Shown: positions 9,491-19,136, counted from the stretch's first letter. The stretch is DNA of 64,000 bases from Pseudomonas iranensis (GCF_014268585.2 NZ_CP077092.1:3100001-3164000); one strand, 5' to 3'. Numbers and translations: made by a program. The notes: generated by a model not told the origin, from the letters alone.

Positions 9491-9982
9491 ATGCACCAGC
9501 CATTTCCTATGCCAGGCAACTTCTTTGACGATTTCGCGGTGGGTAATACCTACCGCCACTGGCCAGGTCGAACCATCACTGAAGCCGACAACATCCAGTT
9601 CAGCCTGTTGACGATGAATCGCCATCCGATGCATTGCGACAGCAACTTTGCAGCATCCAGTGAATTCAAGAAGCCGCTGATCAACAGCGGCCTCACCGTT
9701 GCGATTGTATTGGGCATGACGGTGGATGAAATCAGCCTCAATGCGATCGCGAATTTGGGGTGGAAGGACATTGAACTGAAGGCACCGGTCTTTCCAGGTG
9801 ACACGCTTTACGCTCGATCGGAGGTCACTGAGGTTAGAGCTAGCCGCTCACGACCAGGGCAAGGAATCGTTACCTCGAGAACCGAAGCCTTCAATCAGCA
9901 TGACGTTGTCTGTCTTGTTTTCACTCGTTCATGCCTGGTTCCGACTCGTGAGTTCGCCGAGACAGCGAGGGGTGGCCAATGA
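9491..9982 (+). CDS. MaoC-family hydratase, mesaconyl-C1-CoA/beta-methylmalyl-CoA type
   Basis: A 163-residue single hotdog-domain hydratase. The MaoC signature appears as ITEADNIQFSLLTMNRHPMHCD, where NRHPMH supplies the catalytic His, followed by a GDTLYARSEV strand. The sequence FDDFAVGNTYRHWPGRTITEAD is typical of the subgroup that hydrates mesaconyl-CoA or related branched enoyl-CoAs. The ATG at 9491 follows AAGGAT at the usual spacing; an in-frame TTG at 9467 is unlikely. Its stop overlaps the next gene's ATG (ATGA), so the CoA transferase at 9979 is translationally coupled to it, suggesting successive steps. The exact substrate is inferred. Confidence 0.85.
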   Translation: MHQPFPMPGNFFDDFAVGNTYRHWPGRTITEADNIQFSLLTMNRHPMHCDSNFAASSEFKKPLINSGLTVAIVLGMTVDEISLNAIANLGWKDIELKAPVFPGDTLYARSEVTEVRASRSRPGQGIVTSRTEAFNQHDVVCLVFTRSCLVPTREFAETARGGQ

Positions 9983-11193
9983 ATTACGATTTGCTCAAAG
10001 GAACCCGAGTGATTGAAAGCTCGGCTTTCATCGCGGCACCTCTCTGTGGGATGACACTTGCGCAACTTGGCGCAGATGTCATCCGAGTCGACCTGATCGG
10101 AGGCGGCATTGACTACAACCGTCTCCCGTTGTCCGACGATGGCCGAAGTATCTACTGGACAAGCCTTAATAAGGCGAAGCGCTCAGTCGCAATTGATCTT
10201 CGGTCAGGGGAGGGGCGTGAGCTCATCCAGAATCTGGTCTGTGCTCCGGGTGAGCAATCAGGTGTGTTATTAACCAATATCGGTGTGGACTGGCTTAGTC
10301 ATGAGGTGCTTCGCGCGCGGCGCGCCGACCTGATCAGTTGCACGATCGAAGGTAACTTCGATGGGAGCACGGCGGTCGACTACACCGTCAATTGTGCAAC
10401 TGGATATCCAGTGATCACTGGAGATGGCTCCGAAGATCGTCCCGTCAATCACACGCTTCCGGCGTGGGACGTGATTTGTGCAAACCAGGCCGCTACTGCG
10501 GTGATAGCCGCATTGGGGCGACGGTACCGTGAGCGCGTTGGTGCAGAAATCCGCCTCGCACTCTCCGACAGCGCATTCTCCACTCTTTCTCACCTAGGCA
10601 TGCTGACTGAGGCGGAGCTGCTGGAGCCTGAGCGTAAGTCGCTGGGGAATTACCTGTACGGTGCCTTCGGAAAGGACTTCGCAACGTCCGATGGCCGTCG
10701 CGTGATGGTGGTGGCCATCTCTAGCAAGCAGTGGACATCGTTGGTCAAGGCGTGCGGTTTAGAAGACATCATCGGTGGCCTCCAGCAGACCCTTGGATTT
10801 GACTTCCGCCAAGAGAAAGACCGCTTTGAGGGGCGCGAGATCATCGCACCGTTGATTGCCCGGTGGTGCTCGACGCGCACGCTGGCGCAGATCGAGCAGC
10901 ATTTCAAATCTCACGGGGTCACTTACGGCCCTTACCGCACCGTCCGCCAGCTACTTGAAGAGGACAATCGCGTCTCTCTAGAGAACCCGCTGTTCGAATA
11001 CATCGAGACTGAAGGAGTTGGCCAACACCTGTCCTGCGGCACACCTTTGCGTTTCTTTGGCCAGCAGCGCGGTCATGTACAAAGCGCTCCTGTCGTGGGG
11101 CAGCACACCGATGAAGTGCTCGCCGACGTCCTTGGGTTCGACTCCCATCAAATTGCCAGGCTGCACGACGCCAAGGTGGTCGCGGGCCCGTAA
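9979..11193 (+). CDS. CaiB/BaiF family CoA transferase, divergent second copy
   Basis: A 404-residue class III CoA transferase: DLLKGTRVIESSAFIAAP, CGMTLAQLGADVIRVD, and NKAKRSVAIDLRSGEG are family blocks. The expected catalytic Asp lies in LPAWDVICANQAA. It is clearly different from the operon's first copy and carries the IGGGIDYNRLPL insertion near residues 45-56. In the Chloroflexus 3-hydroxypropionate bi-cycle a CaiB-type enzyme moves CoA within mesaconyl-CoA from C1 to C4, and the hydratases either side of this gene make that an attractive but unproven role. The start overlaps the preceding stop by four bases. Confidence 0.88.
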   Translation: MNYDLLKGTRVIESSAFIAAPLCGMTLAQLGADVIRVDLIGGGIDYNRLPLSDDGRSIYWTSLNKAKRSVAIDLRSGEGRELIQNLVCAPGEQSGVLLTNIGVDWLSHEVLRARRADLISCTIEGNFDGSTAVDYTVNCATGYPVITGDGSEDRPVNHTLPAWDVICANQAATAVIAALGRRYRERVGAEIRLALSDSAFSTLSHLGMLTEAELLEPERKSLGNYLYGAFGKDFATSDGRRVMVVAISSKQWTSLVKACGLEDIIGGLQQTLGFDFRQEKDRFEGREIIAPLIARWCSTRTLAQIEQHFKSHGVTYGPYRTVRQLLEEDNRVSLENPLFEYIETEGVGQHLSCGTPLRFFGQQRGHVQSAPVVGQHTDEVLADVLGFDSHQIARLHDAKVVAGP

Positions 11194-11243
11194 AAAGCAA
11201 AATCGACTCAACTCATCGACAAAAATAATAGTGAGTGCGCTTA

Positions 11244-12644
11244 ATGAGTAGTTTGTTCATTTGCCTGGCCTCGCTAGGTTTCCTGATGTATGTCGCCTAC
11301 AGGGGATTTAGCGTCATCCTGTTTGCGCCAATAGCGGCCTTGGGTGCAGTGCTACTCACCGATCCATCGATGGTCGCGCCAGCATACAGCGGCATTTTCA
11401 TGGACAAGATGGTTTCACTGCTGAAACTGTATTTCCCTGTGTTCATGCTCGGCGCGGTCTTTGGAAAGCTCATCGAGGTTTCGGGGTTCGCGAGGTCGAT
11501 CGTATCTGCGATCTCACGGGTCTTTGGCAGCAGCTACTCCATAACCTGCATCGTCGCGGTCGGAGGCGTGCTGACCTACGGCGGTGTATCGCTGTTCGTT
11601 GTAGTGTTCGCTATCTACCCGTTTGCTGCAGAGCTCTTTCGGCAGAACGACATTCCAAAGCGATTGATCCCCGCGACAATTGCCTTAGGTGCCTTCACAT
11701 TCACAATGGATTCACTGCCTGGGTCTCCTCAGATCCAGAACATCATTCCTACGAGCTTCTTCGGCACCGACAGTTACGCAGCTCCTGTGCTGGGAATCGT
11801 AGGTTCGATCTTCGTGGCTGGGTGTGGGTTGATCTATCTGGAGTGGCGCCGACGTACGTTGATGGCTGCCGGGGAGGGCTATGGTACCGGACACACAAAC
11901 GAGCCATCTCACATGCACGACCAGAAGCTGGTCAACCCATGGATCGCAATTCTTCCACTCCTGATTGTGGGGATTGGGAACAAGCTCATTCTTGAATTGA
12001 TTTCGTTCAGCTACGGTGCAGGTAATCAGGTACTGGTGACGTTCCGGCCTGACTACCCTGGCGTACCTCAAGAAGTCACCAAAATGGCTGCCATTTGGGC
12101 GGTAGAGGGGGCGCTCACGCTGGGCATCCTCGCCACGGTAGTGCTGGCGTTCTCAAGAATCAAATACGTGTTTACAGAGTCCACCAAGATCGCAGTTTCA
12201 GGGTCGCTGCTGGCCGGATTGAACACTGCTTCTGAGTATGGGTTCGGGGCAGTTATCGCTGCGTTGCCTGGATTCAAAATGGTGGCTGATTCCCTCGCGC
12301 ATATAGAGAACCCTCTGATCAATCTCGCGGTCAGCGTCAATATTCTCGCAGGCATTACGGGGTCATCGTCAGGTGGTTTGAGCCTGACGCTGGGAGCCCT
12401 GGGCGATCAGTTCATAGCGATGGCTCATCAACACGGAATTCCCGCAGAAGTGATGCACCGGGTCGCATCCATCAGCGCGGGAGGCATGGATACGCTCCCG
12501 CATAACGGCGCGATCATCACGCTCATGGCCGTTACGGGCCTCACGCATCGCCAATCGTATGGGGACATTTTCGTCCTAACGATTTTCAAAACCCTAGCCG
12601 CATTTATCGTGATCGCGGTCTTCTATCTGACTGGCTTGGTTTAA
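11244..12644 (+). CDS. GntP-family proton symporter (organic acid permease)
   Basis: An integral inner-membrane permease of 466 residues with about 12-14 hydrophobic helices. Family features include KLYFPVFMLGAVFGKLIE, the conserved VLTYGGVSLFVVVFAIYPFA, ALGAFTFTMDSLPGSPQIQN and, near the C terminus, GSSSGGLSLTL and SISAGGMDTLPHNGA. GntP-family members import gluconate or other hydroxy- and dicarboxylic acids with protons. Lying inside the CoA-transferase/hydratase/lyase operon, it is the likely uptake route for an organic acid substrate of the pathway. The ATG at 11244 is preferred to a GTG at 11235; neither has a strong Shine-Dalgarno. Confidence 0.88.
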   Translation: MSSLFICLASLGFLMYVAYRGFSVILFAPIAALGAVLLTDPSMVAPAYSGIFMDKMVSLLKLYFPVFMLGAVFGKLIEVSGFARSIVSAISRVFGSSYSITCIVAVGGVLTYGGVSLFVVVFAIYPFAAELFRQNDIPKRLIPATIALGAFTFTMDSLPGSPQIQNIIPTSFFGTDSYAAPVLGIVGSIFVAGCGLIYLEWRRRTLMAAGEGYGTGHTNEPSHMHDQKLVNPWIAILPLLIVGIGNKLILELISFSYGAGNQVLVTFRPDYPGVPQEVTKMAAIWAVEGALTLGILATVVLAFSRIKYVFTESTKIAVSGSLLAGLNTASEYGFGAVIAALPGFKMVADSLAHIENPLINLAVSVNILAGITGSSSGGLSLTLGALGDQFIAMAHQHGIPAEVMHRVASISAGGMDTLPHNGAIITLMAVTGLTHRQSYGDIFVLTIFKTLAAFIVIAVFYLTGLV

Positions 12645-12678
12645 GCACTCAAAACAACTACAAGAGATGGGTATCTAT

Positions 12679-14337
12679 ATGAGCAACTCACATTATGACT
12701 ACATCATCATCGGTGCAGGTTCATCAGGGTGTGTCCTGGCCAATAGACTGACAGCCGATCCCTCCAAACGCGTGCTTCTCCTTGAGGCCGGGCCTGCGGA
12801 CAACCTGCTGTGGATCAAGATTCCTGCTGGCATGACGCGGCTGTTTTCCAACAACAAGGTGAACTGGCGCTATCAGGGCGCTGCGGAACCAGGCCTCAAT
12901 AACCGAGTGCTTTATTGCCCTCGCGGCAAGACGTTAGGTGGCTCCAGCTCTATCAATGGTCTGGTCTACATGCGTGGCAACCCGAAGGATTATGATGATT
13001 GGCGAGACGAGGGGAACAGTGGGTGGGGATGGGACGATGTCCTTCCTTACTACAAAAAAAGCGAAAAACAACTGCGTGGTGAAGACGCTTTCCACGGTGC
13101 GGATGGTGAGTTAGCAATCGCAGACGTGGTAAATCCTCATCAGGCTTCTCAACTGTTCATCAAGGCAGCTCAAAACGCTGGTATTCCGTTTAACTCCGAC
13201 TTCAATGGCGCTCGCCAGGAGGGGGTCGGTTACCCACAGATGACCATGCAAAACGGAGTGCGGCAGTCAGCCGCGACCGCGTTCCTCGACCCGATAAAGC
13301 ACAGACCGAATCTTGACATCCTGGTCAACGCCCACGTTGAAAAGATCTTGTTTGAAAGTAACCGTGCAATCGGCGTCAGCTACGCCATCAAAGGTAAGCC
13401 CGGGAAGCGTACTGCCATGGCTAGCGAGATCATTCTCAGCGGCGGCACAATTGCGTCCCCGCAGCTTCTGATGTTGTCTGGCGTAGGGCCGAAGGAGCAT
13501 CTGCAAGAACACGGAATTGCGGTCGTAAAGGATCTTCCGGGCGTCGGCGAGAACCTTCACGACCATGCATATGTGCACTTTCTGAATCAGGTATCACCGG
13601 AAATGTCCATCAACCACCAGATCCAAGGCTGGTGGCTGATTCCGCATGTTCTGCAATACGTAGGCGTGCGAAAAGGGTTGCTCACCTCTGCAGCAGCCCA
13701 GGTCGTTTCGTTTACCAAGTCCGATCCATCGTTCGAGTATCCAGACATCCAGATCCAGTTCCGTCCATTCAGCATCGTCGTGACTGAGGACGGCCGGATC
13801 GTCCCAGAGAAGATCCCAGTGGTCACAGCCTCGTGCAGCCAGGTTCGCCCTAAGTCCCGTGGACGGTTGCGCCTGAACTCTGCAAGTGCCTACGACGACC
13901 CGAACATCCTGATGAACTACCTCACTCATGAAGATGACTGCAAGGCAATGATTGCCGGAATCCGCTGGATGCGAAATATCTATTCATCGCAACCATTGGC
14001 GGACAAGGTTGTGAAGGAAACGATGCCCGGCCGACAGCTGCAAACCGACGAGGAATTGCTTGGCTACATCCGCAAGTTCGGCCAATCGATGTATCACCCT
14101 GTGGGTACTTGCCGAATGGGAAACGACAAGATGGCGGTGGTCGATAGCCGTTTGCGGGTTCATGGGATCCAGGGGCTAAGGGTCGTGGATGCGTCGATCA
14201 TGCCCAGCATCACGTCAGGCAATACCAACGCTCCGGCAATCATGATCGGGGAAAAAGCTGCGGACATGATCATCGAGGATGCGTGCGCCCTGGCTAATGT
14301 GGGTTACACGCCAGCTACCAAATCGGCAGCGGTTTGA
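12679..14337 (+). CDS. GMC-family FAD-dependent alcohol dehydrogenase/oxidase
   Basis: A 552-residue glucose-methanol-choline oxidoreductase. The FAD dinucleotide-binding motif is [17 protein letters not shown] at about residues 8-24, followed by LLLEAGP. The signature [14 protein letters not shown], the C-terminal [12 protein letters not shown] with the active-site His, and [16 protein letters not shown] are all intact. Such proteins (choline dehydrogenase, AlkJ-type alcohol dehydrogenases) oxidise alcohols and pass electrons to oxygen or the respiratory chain. It should act before the aldehyde dehydrogenase at 7966. The second ATG (12679) has GAGATGG 8 bases upstream; the first (12667) overlaps that signal. 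Confidence 0.92.
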   Translation: MSNSHYDYIIIGAGSSGCVLANRLTADPSKRVLLLEAGPADNLLWIKIPAGMTRLFSNNKVNWRYQGAAEPGLNNRVLYCPRGKTLGGSSSINGLVYMRGNPKDYDDWRDEGNSGWGWDDVLPYYKKSEKQLRGEDAFHGADGELAIADVVNPHQASQLFIKAAQNAGIPFNSDFNGARQEGVGYPQMTMQNGVRQSAATAFLDPIKHRPNLDILVNAHVEKILFESNRAIGVSYAIKGKPGKRTAMASEIILSGGTIASPQLLMLSGVGPKEHLQEHGIAVVKDLPGVGENLHDHAYVHFLNQVSPEMSINHQIQGWWLIPHVLQYVGVRKGLLTSAAAQVVSFTKSDPSFEYPDIQIQFRPFSIVVTEDGRIVPEKIPVVTASCSQVRPKSRGRLRLNSASAYDDPNILMNYLTHEDDCKAMIAGIRWMRNIYSSQPLADKVVKETMPGRQLQTDEELLGYIRKFGQSMYHPVGTCRMGNDKMAVVDSRLRVHGIQGLRVVDASIMPSITSGNTNAPAIMIGEKAADMIIEDACALANVGYTPATKSAAV

Positions 14338-14348
14338 GGAGAATACCG

Positions 14349-15167
14349 ATGGACTATTCAACCTGGGCTGGCCGTACTCAAACGCGGCATGACTCCATCA
14401 GCCCCGAGCTGGTTACCCGAATCGCGGGTACGTTGAGCGAGCCTGCTCCAGCAGCAGGAGAGCCATTGCCGTTGCTTTGGCATTGGGCATTTTTCCAAGA
14501 AGCTGTAGCAGCCGAGTTAATCGGTGTGGATGGCCACCCCGTAACTGGAGAATTTTTGCCCGAAGTGGGTAGTCGTGCTCGCATGTGGGCGGGTGGGCGG
14601 CTGGTATTTAACAAACCCCTGAAAGTAGGTGTTCCTGCCGAGCGGATCTCCACGATTGAAAGGATTCAAGAGAAAGAGGGGCGCTCTGGCTCTCTGTTGT
14701 TTGTGACGGTGAAGCACAGCATTTATCAGCTTAACGAACTGATGCTCACCGAGGAGCAGGACATCGTTTATCGCGACCCCAGCCCTTATAAAGCCGTGCC
14801 TGGTAAACCCGCACCCGAAGCGGAATGGCGTGATCAGGTAGATATCGATCCGGTAATGCTCTTCCGATACTCGGCAGTCACGTTCAATGGCCATCGGATC
14901 CACTACGACTGGCGTTATGTGACCGAGACAGAGGGTTATCCAGGTCTGGTGGTGCATGGGCCACTGACCGCAACCCTTGTTCTTCGAACCTTCACCAAGG
15001 CTAAGCCTGACGCTGTTGTACGCAGCTTCGCGTTTAAAGGCGTGCAACCGATTATCTCAGATCAGACGGTCGAGATAGGCGGGCTTGTGGAGTCTCCTGG
15101 CGTCGCTCATATATGGGCAGCCACAAGCAACGGCATCAGCCAGACCGGCCAAGTAACGTTTGAATAA
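14349..15167 (+). CDS. FAS1-like/MaoC hydratase, mesaconyl-C4-CoA hydratase type
   Basis: A 272-residue double-hotdog hydratase. The N-terminal half has the FAS1-like dehydratase pattern (LPLLWHWAFFQ near 40-50). The C-terminal half carries the catalytic pattern LFRYSAVTFNGHRIHYDWRY followed by EGYPGLVVHGPLTATLVL. This two-domain layout is that of mesaconyl-C4-CoA (citramalyl-CoA) hydratase and eukaryotic HTD2. The start is the ATG at 14349 with GAGGAGA at 14336-14342. The next gene encodes a CitE-like lyase, the enzyme that would cleave its citramalyl-CoA-type product. A decayed paralogue lies at 31270-31533. Confidence 0.85.
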   Translation: MDYSTWAGRTQTRHDSISPELVTRIAGTLSEPAPAAGEPLPLLWHWAFFQEAVAAELIGVDGHPVTGEFLPEVGSRARMWAGGRLVFNKPLKVGVPAERISTIERIQEKEGRSGSLLFVTVKHSIYQLNELMLTEEQDIVYRDPSPYKAVPGKPAPEAEWRDQVDIDPVMLFRYSAVTFNGHRIHYDWRYVTETEGYPGLVVHGPLTATLVLRTFTKAKPDAVVRSFAFKGVQPIISDQTVEIGGLVESPGVAHIWAATSNGISQTGQVTFE

Positions 15168-15194
15168 CCAGCCATTTATTCTGGAGTTAACTTC

Positions 15195-16034
15195 ATGGAT
15201 CAGCTTGACCGTGCTACTCAAATTGTCAGGTCTGCATTGTTCGTTCCTGGGGATCGGCCGGAACGATTTGCCAAAGCCTTGGCCGCGGGCGCCGACCGAG
15301 TGATCATCGACTTTGAAGACGCTGTCGAGGAAAGCGCAAAGCCGGGGGGCCGCGATTCGCTTCAGGCGTTCCTTCAGCAAAATCCGGAGGCGGGGGTGTG
15401 GGTGAGGATCAACAGTACGGGCCATGATCAATACCAAGCTGACGTCGATTTCTGCAATCGCGAACCAGGCGTCGCGGGGATCATGTTACCGAAGGCAGAA
15501 GATCCAGCACTGGTGATGCAGCTGTCTGAGTGCGGCAAGCCGCTCTGGTTGATCATTGAAACGGCCACGGGAGCCGCAACCCTGTCACTCCTCGCAGCGA
15601 CGCCTGGCGTAGAGCGCCTTTGTTTTGGCTCGATCGACATGGCCGTGGATTTAGCTTTGGAGGAGGGCACCCAAGGCGGCCAACACATGCTCAATACGCT
15701 TCGCGCAGGCGTCATTTTGCACTCGAAGCTGAACAGGTTGGCGCCGCCGCTGGATGGTGTCTACCCTGCGATTGCTGATGTGTCCGGTTTGGCAGAGTCG
15801 GTGAAGAACTCACAAGGCATGGGGTTCGGCGGAGTGCTGTGTATCCACCCGTCACAGGTATCCGTCATTCATGAAAGCCTTACCCCTTCGGCGAATGAGG
15901 TGGACTGGGCACGACGCGTCCGTGAGGCTGCGCTCAGTCAACTAGGCGCCTTCAAGTTGGATGGCCGGATGATCGATGCGCCGGTGCTGGCGCGGGCAGA
16001 CCGCATTATTTCGCTAGCCAGCTTGCCCTTTTAG
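15195..16034 (+). CDS. HpcH/HpaI-CitE family CoA-ester lyase
   Basis: A 279-residue TIM-barrel lyase of the CitE/malyl-CoA lyase family, which cleaves beta-hydroxyacyl-CoA esters with Mg2+. Family blocks are RSALFVPGDRPERFAKAL, DRVIIDFEDAVEESAK (Asp and Glu near the metal site), VRINSTG, GIMLPKAED, a metal-ligand Glu in LIIETATGA, FGSIDMAVDL and GVLCIHPSQV. Citramalyl-CoA, beta-methylmalyl-CoA and malyl-CoA are the usual substrates. Following the mesaconyl-C4-CoA-type hydratase it most likely releases pyruvate and acetyl-CoA, or a homologous pair. It is the last clear member of the operon, and a modest hairpin follows. Confidence 0.9.
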   Translation: MDQLDRATQIVRSALFVPGDRPERFAKALAAGADRVIIDFEDAVEESAKPGGRDSLQAFLQQNPEAGVWVRINSTGHDQYQADVDFCNREPGVAGIMLPKAEDPALVMQLSECGKPLWLIIETATGAATLSLLAATPGVERLCFGSIDMAVDLALEEGTQGGQHMLNTLRAGVILHSKLNRLAPPLDGVYPAIADVSGLAESVKNSQGMGFGGVLCIHPSQVSVIHESLTPSANEVDWARRVREAALSQLGAFKLDGRMIDAPVLARADRIISLASLPF

Positions 16035-16047
16035 ATGCCCATGGGAA

Positions 16048-16074
16048 GCCACAGCCTGAAGCTGCTGTGGCATT
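16048..16074 (+). terminator. Weak terminator-like hairpin after the lyase gene
   Basis: Perfect 8-bp stem GCCACAGC (16048-16055) / GCTGTGGC (16064-16071) with an 8-base loop, followed only by ATTT. It is 14 bases after the lyase stop, so termination is plausible but the T tract is poor. Confidence 0.4.
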
Positions 16075-16185
16075 TCCTAACTCATTCCAAAGCGTTCGGC
16101 TTGCAAAGCGATCATCGGATAAGATGGCCACTTTTGCTGAGCCTTGCAGCACTGGCTGTGGCTCCCTTGTCTGTAGGAAAGAGTC

Positions 16186-17235
16186 ATGGAACGAAAATAC
16201 GTTGGAATTACGGACGAGGCCGTCGATACTGGCATCGCTACTCGTAGCTTCTCCGAAGCCGAAATTCGCCAAATCAGAGATAGCAGTGGGCGGTTCGTAA
16301 AGCACATAAAAACGCAGTCGCATCCTCGCTCGCTTTTGCCTGCTTCCGTGATTCAGGTGAATCAAACCTACGTGTACCAAGCTGACCTGCGCCCGGTTAT
16401 GCAAGCTATCGCCCGCACTAGAGACGTGCAAATCGCGGACGATTTAAGTGAGCGATACCGACTGGTGCTGTCCAAGTTGGAGCGCTTTTTGAACCACAGG
16501 CGGATTCTCGATAGCCTGAATGAAGCCGCTGGGGACGCTGCTGAGATATTCGATTTGCGGCTAACGCCTATTCTAGAGAAGCTGGGCAACAGTAGGTCTG
16601 ATGTACCCGCAGGCGTGGCACTCATAGACATGCTACGAGCACAGGTGAATATTGAGTTTGTTTACCTGCTTTCGACATTTTGGATTGACCGCAAAAGTGT
16701 GTCCATCGACACAGGGCTACCGAGAAGACTTGAGGGATTAGAGCGCAGGGTGCGGAGAGCTCTAGAACAATTGGTGGCTTACCAGTACCAACCAAACAAC
16801 AGATTTGTGCTTCGAGACTCGTTGTATGGTAAGTACCTGTTGCAGGGTGATAACGGTATTTCTTATCTACAACAGTTTTTAGAACACGATTCGCGCTTCG
16901 AATCCTATGATGAGTTCATGGGAATGATTTTCAACGAACGCCTTGAGTACACCGGCAATCATGATTATCGAGGAGACCGCTCAGGCGATGCCAGTTTCGG
17001 ATTCAATTTTACGGTCGACCAGATCCACTTCAAGGATGACGAGCGTCATAGTTTCGCCTGTAGTCTACGAGCGGTGCTGTGTGACATACCTCAAGTTCGC
17101 TCCATTCTTGAAGAGCTGAAAGACGCTCACACGATTGATCCAGAAGATATTCAGCCTCAGACCGGAGCGGATTTAGCTGACCCGATCCGGCTGATGGCGA
17201 TACCTCTATTGTTACCTAAGCCTGCCTCTGAGTGA
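16186..17235 (+). CDS. Hypothetical protein, 349 residues
   Basis: I do not recognise this protein. It has no signal peptide or membrane helix. The middle part (about 85-215) is predicted-helical by eye, with runs such as RYRLVLSKLERFLNHRRIL and RRLEGLERRVRRALEQL, and the C terminus ends in a hydrophobic IRLMAIPLLLPKP. The start at 16186 has AGGAAAG at the proper spacing. It lies between two catabolic gene sets without an enzyme-like motif, in the same orientation as the first operon and 152 bases beyond it, and it converges with the LysR gene at 17244. It may be a structural or regulatory passenger; function is unknown. Confidence 0.75.
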   Translation: MERKYVGITDEAVDTGIATRSFSEAEIRQIRDSSGRFVKHIKTQSHPRSLLPASVIQVNQTYVYQADLRPVMQAIARTRDVQIADDLSERYRLVLSKLERFLNHRRILDSLNEAAGDAAEIFDLRLTPILEKLGNSRSDVPAGVALIDMLRAQVNIEFVYLLSTFWIDRKSVSIDTGLPRRLEGLERRVRRALEQLVAYQYQPNNRFVLRDSLYGKYLLQGDNGISYLQQFLEHDSRFESYDEFMGMIFNERLEYTGNHDYRGDRSGDASFGFNFTVDQIHFKDDERHSFACSLRAVLCDIPQVRSILEELKDAHTIDPEDIQPQTGADLADPIRLMAIPLLLPKPASE

Positions 17236-17243
17236 AACAGAGG

Positions 17244-18212
17244 TCAGCTCATGTAGGGTTGGGTGCGGTTACGCGTCGAATGAGGTAAGCCGATGAGCAA
17301 TCGTACCAACTGTGCGAGCTTGGCCGCTGCAGGTGATAGGGCTCGTCCTTTCAGAGTAATGATCGCCACCTGCCGGGTCATCCTCGGCTGCACAATCAGC
17401 ATCTGGCTGGTGTCTGGAAGAGGGTAGTCAGGCAGCACAACCGATGGAAGTACCGCGGCTCCTAGTCCTGCACTCGCCATGGAAATTAACGTCTGTGCCT
17501 GATTGAACTCATAGCGGGTCGTCAGCGTAAGGTTAGACGCCTTTGCAGTTTCGTCGATCAGCATCCGCAGTGCGGTGGCTTGGTTTAGCAGTAGCAGAGG
17601 AAGCTTGGCCAACTCCTCCATCGTGATCGTCTCTCCCGCGTCGGGCAGAAGCTTCTTGGGAACCAATGCATAGAGATCTTCGGTGAGGACAGGCTCGAAA
17701 TTGAAATCCTGAGCATCACTCATAGGGCCAATGCCGAAGTCTACCTCACCCTTGCGAATGCTTTCGTGCATGTCGCCAGAGGTGAGTTCCCTTACGAAAA
17801 CCTCGATCGCAGGATAATCGTGATCAAACGCAGACAGAATTTTCGCTAGGCGAGTGGCGGCCACCGTGGTGGAGCACGCGAGGAATATTCTGCCGCTCTG
17901 CAGGTCAGCCGATTCCTGAATCTTGCGCAAACCTAACTCAATCTCATGGATTGCCCGACGTGCGCTATCCAAGAGCTGTTCCCCCTCACGGGTCAAGCTC
18001 ACATGACGTGTCGTGCGGTGAAACAGTGAGAGCCCAAGCTGTGCTTCCAACAGCTTGATCTGACTGGTGACTGCCGACTGCGATTTATGAGTTAAATCAG
18101 CAGCCTGTCGAAAGCTTCCATGCTCAGCTACAAGCAAGAATGCCTGCAGGAGTTTGAGATTTACGTTCGGTAACGCGCGTGGTTCAGTCGAAAGGGACAT
18201 GACATTTACCAT
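17244..18212 (-). CDS. LysR-family transcriptional regulator
   Basis: A 322-residue LysR protein. The winged helix-turn-helix is at about residues 17-75 (NLKLLQAFLLVAEHGSFRQAA, SAVTSQIKLLEAQLGLSLFHRTTRHVSLT), and the effector domain contains the usual GDMHESIRKGEVDFGIGPM. It is divergent from the SDR gene at 18326, with a 113-base gap that is AT-rich just upstream of the regulator, where both promoters must lie. Position suggests it controls the 18326-28367 gene run. Several in-frame starts exist near the 5' end (18212, 18200) and none has a strong Shine-Dalgarno. Confidence 0.9.
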   Translation of the reverse strand: MVNVMSLSTEPRALPNVNLKLLQAFLLVAEHGSFRQAADLTHKSQSAVTSQIKLLEAQLGLSLFHRTTRHVSLTREGEQLLDSARRAIHEIELGLRKIQESADLQSGRIFLACSTTVAATRLAKILSAFDHDYPAIEVFVRELTSGDMHESIRKGEVDFGIGPMSDAQDFNFEPVLTEDLYALVPKKLLPDAGETITMEELAKLPLLLLNQATALRMLIDETAKASNLTLTTRYEFNQAQTLISMASAGLGAAVLPSVVLPDYPLPDTSQMLIVQPRMTRQVAIITLKGRALSPAAAKLAQLVRLLIGLPHSTRNRTQPYMS

Positions 18213-18325
18213 TTGATCGAAAAATCTTCATAATTCCGATGATAATTGAATTGGATGGGTTTCGCACCCAGCCTTATGCTTCAAACACGTCGTAACGGCA
18301 TCCACAAAAACAAAAGGAGCCCGAT

Positions 18326-19108
18326 GTGTCATTTGATCGGAACTACTCAGTTGCAAAGTCTTTTCGCCTTGATGGTAAGCATGCGCTGATCACAGGCGGC
18401 GGTGGTGGAATCGGTGCCGGCATCGCACTTGCGCTTTGCCAAGCTGGCGCAAGTGTGACCTTGGTAGGCCGGACGGAATCAGCCCTGCGTGATGTCGCAA
18501 GTGAATTGCAGTCTGAAGGGCATGAGGCTTCAATCATTGTTTGCGACATCACTGACTCCGCTGCAATAAGGAGCGTGATTGACGGCCTGCCGCAGCTAGA
18601 CATTCTCGTAAACAACGCGGGAACCAACTTCCCGCAACCGATTCAGGACGTCACCGACGAAAACCTGGATCTCATGCTTAACCTGAACGTTCGGGCGCTG
18701 TTTGTGACCTCGCAAGCCGCCATCAAAAAGATGCTTGAGTCAGGTGATGCCGCTGAGGCATGCGTGATCAATGTGACCTCTCAAATGGGGCACGTCGGTT
18801 CACCTAACCGGTCGGTCTACTGCATGACCAAACACGCCATCGAAGGGCTGACGAAGGCACTCGCCATCGAACTCGCTTCCTCCGGTATTCGGGTCAACAG
18901 CATCGCTCCCACCTTTGTGGATACCCCGCTCATTCGCAAAATTGTTGATACGCCTGAAAAGTACGACTTCCTTGTTTCGAAAATTCCTCTCGGTTACATG
19001 GCTGACATTTCCGACATTGTAGGCGCCGCCGTTTACTTGGCTAGCCCTGCAGCTCGGATGGTCACTGGTACCTGCATTCGCGTCGACGGCGGTTGGACAG
19101 CCCAATAA
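18326..19108 (+). CDS. SDR-family NAD(P)-dependent oxidoreductase
   Basis: A 260-residue classical short-chain dehydrogenase. The cofactor motif is ALITGGGGGIGAGIA (about residues 20-33), followed by NNAG, and the catalytic Ser-Tyr-Lys are in VTSQMGHVG and VYCMTKHA. The C-terminal end has the typical GTCIRVDGGW. Starting with GTG at 18326, it has AAAGGAG 6 bases upstream. It is the first gene after the divergent LysR regulator and should oxidise or reduce an alcohol/ketone intermediate. The substrate cannot be told from sequence. Confidence 0.92.
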   Translation: MSFDRNYSVAKSFRLDGKHALITGGGGGIGAGIALALCQAGASVTLVGRTESALRDVASELQSEGHEASIIVCDITDSAAIRSVIDGLPQLDILVNNAGTNFPQPIQDVTDENLDLMLNLNVRALFVTSQAAIKKMLESGDAAEACVINVTSQMGHVGSPNRSVYCMTKHAIEGLTKALAIELASSGIRVNSIAPTFVDTPLIRKIVDTPEKYDFLVSKIPLGYMADISDIVGAAVYLASPAARMVTGTCIRVDGGWTAQ

Positions 19109-19136
19109 TCCGCCACCTCTAAATAGGAGATATGAA

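Noticed and set aside
16186..17235. Regulator of the CoA-transferase operon
   Set aside because: No helix-turn-helix or sensor motif is visible, so I left it as hypothetical.
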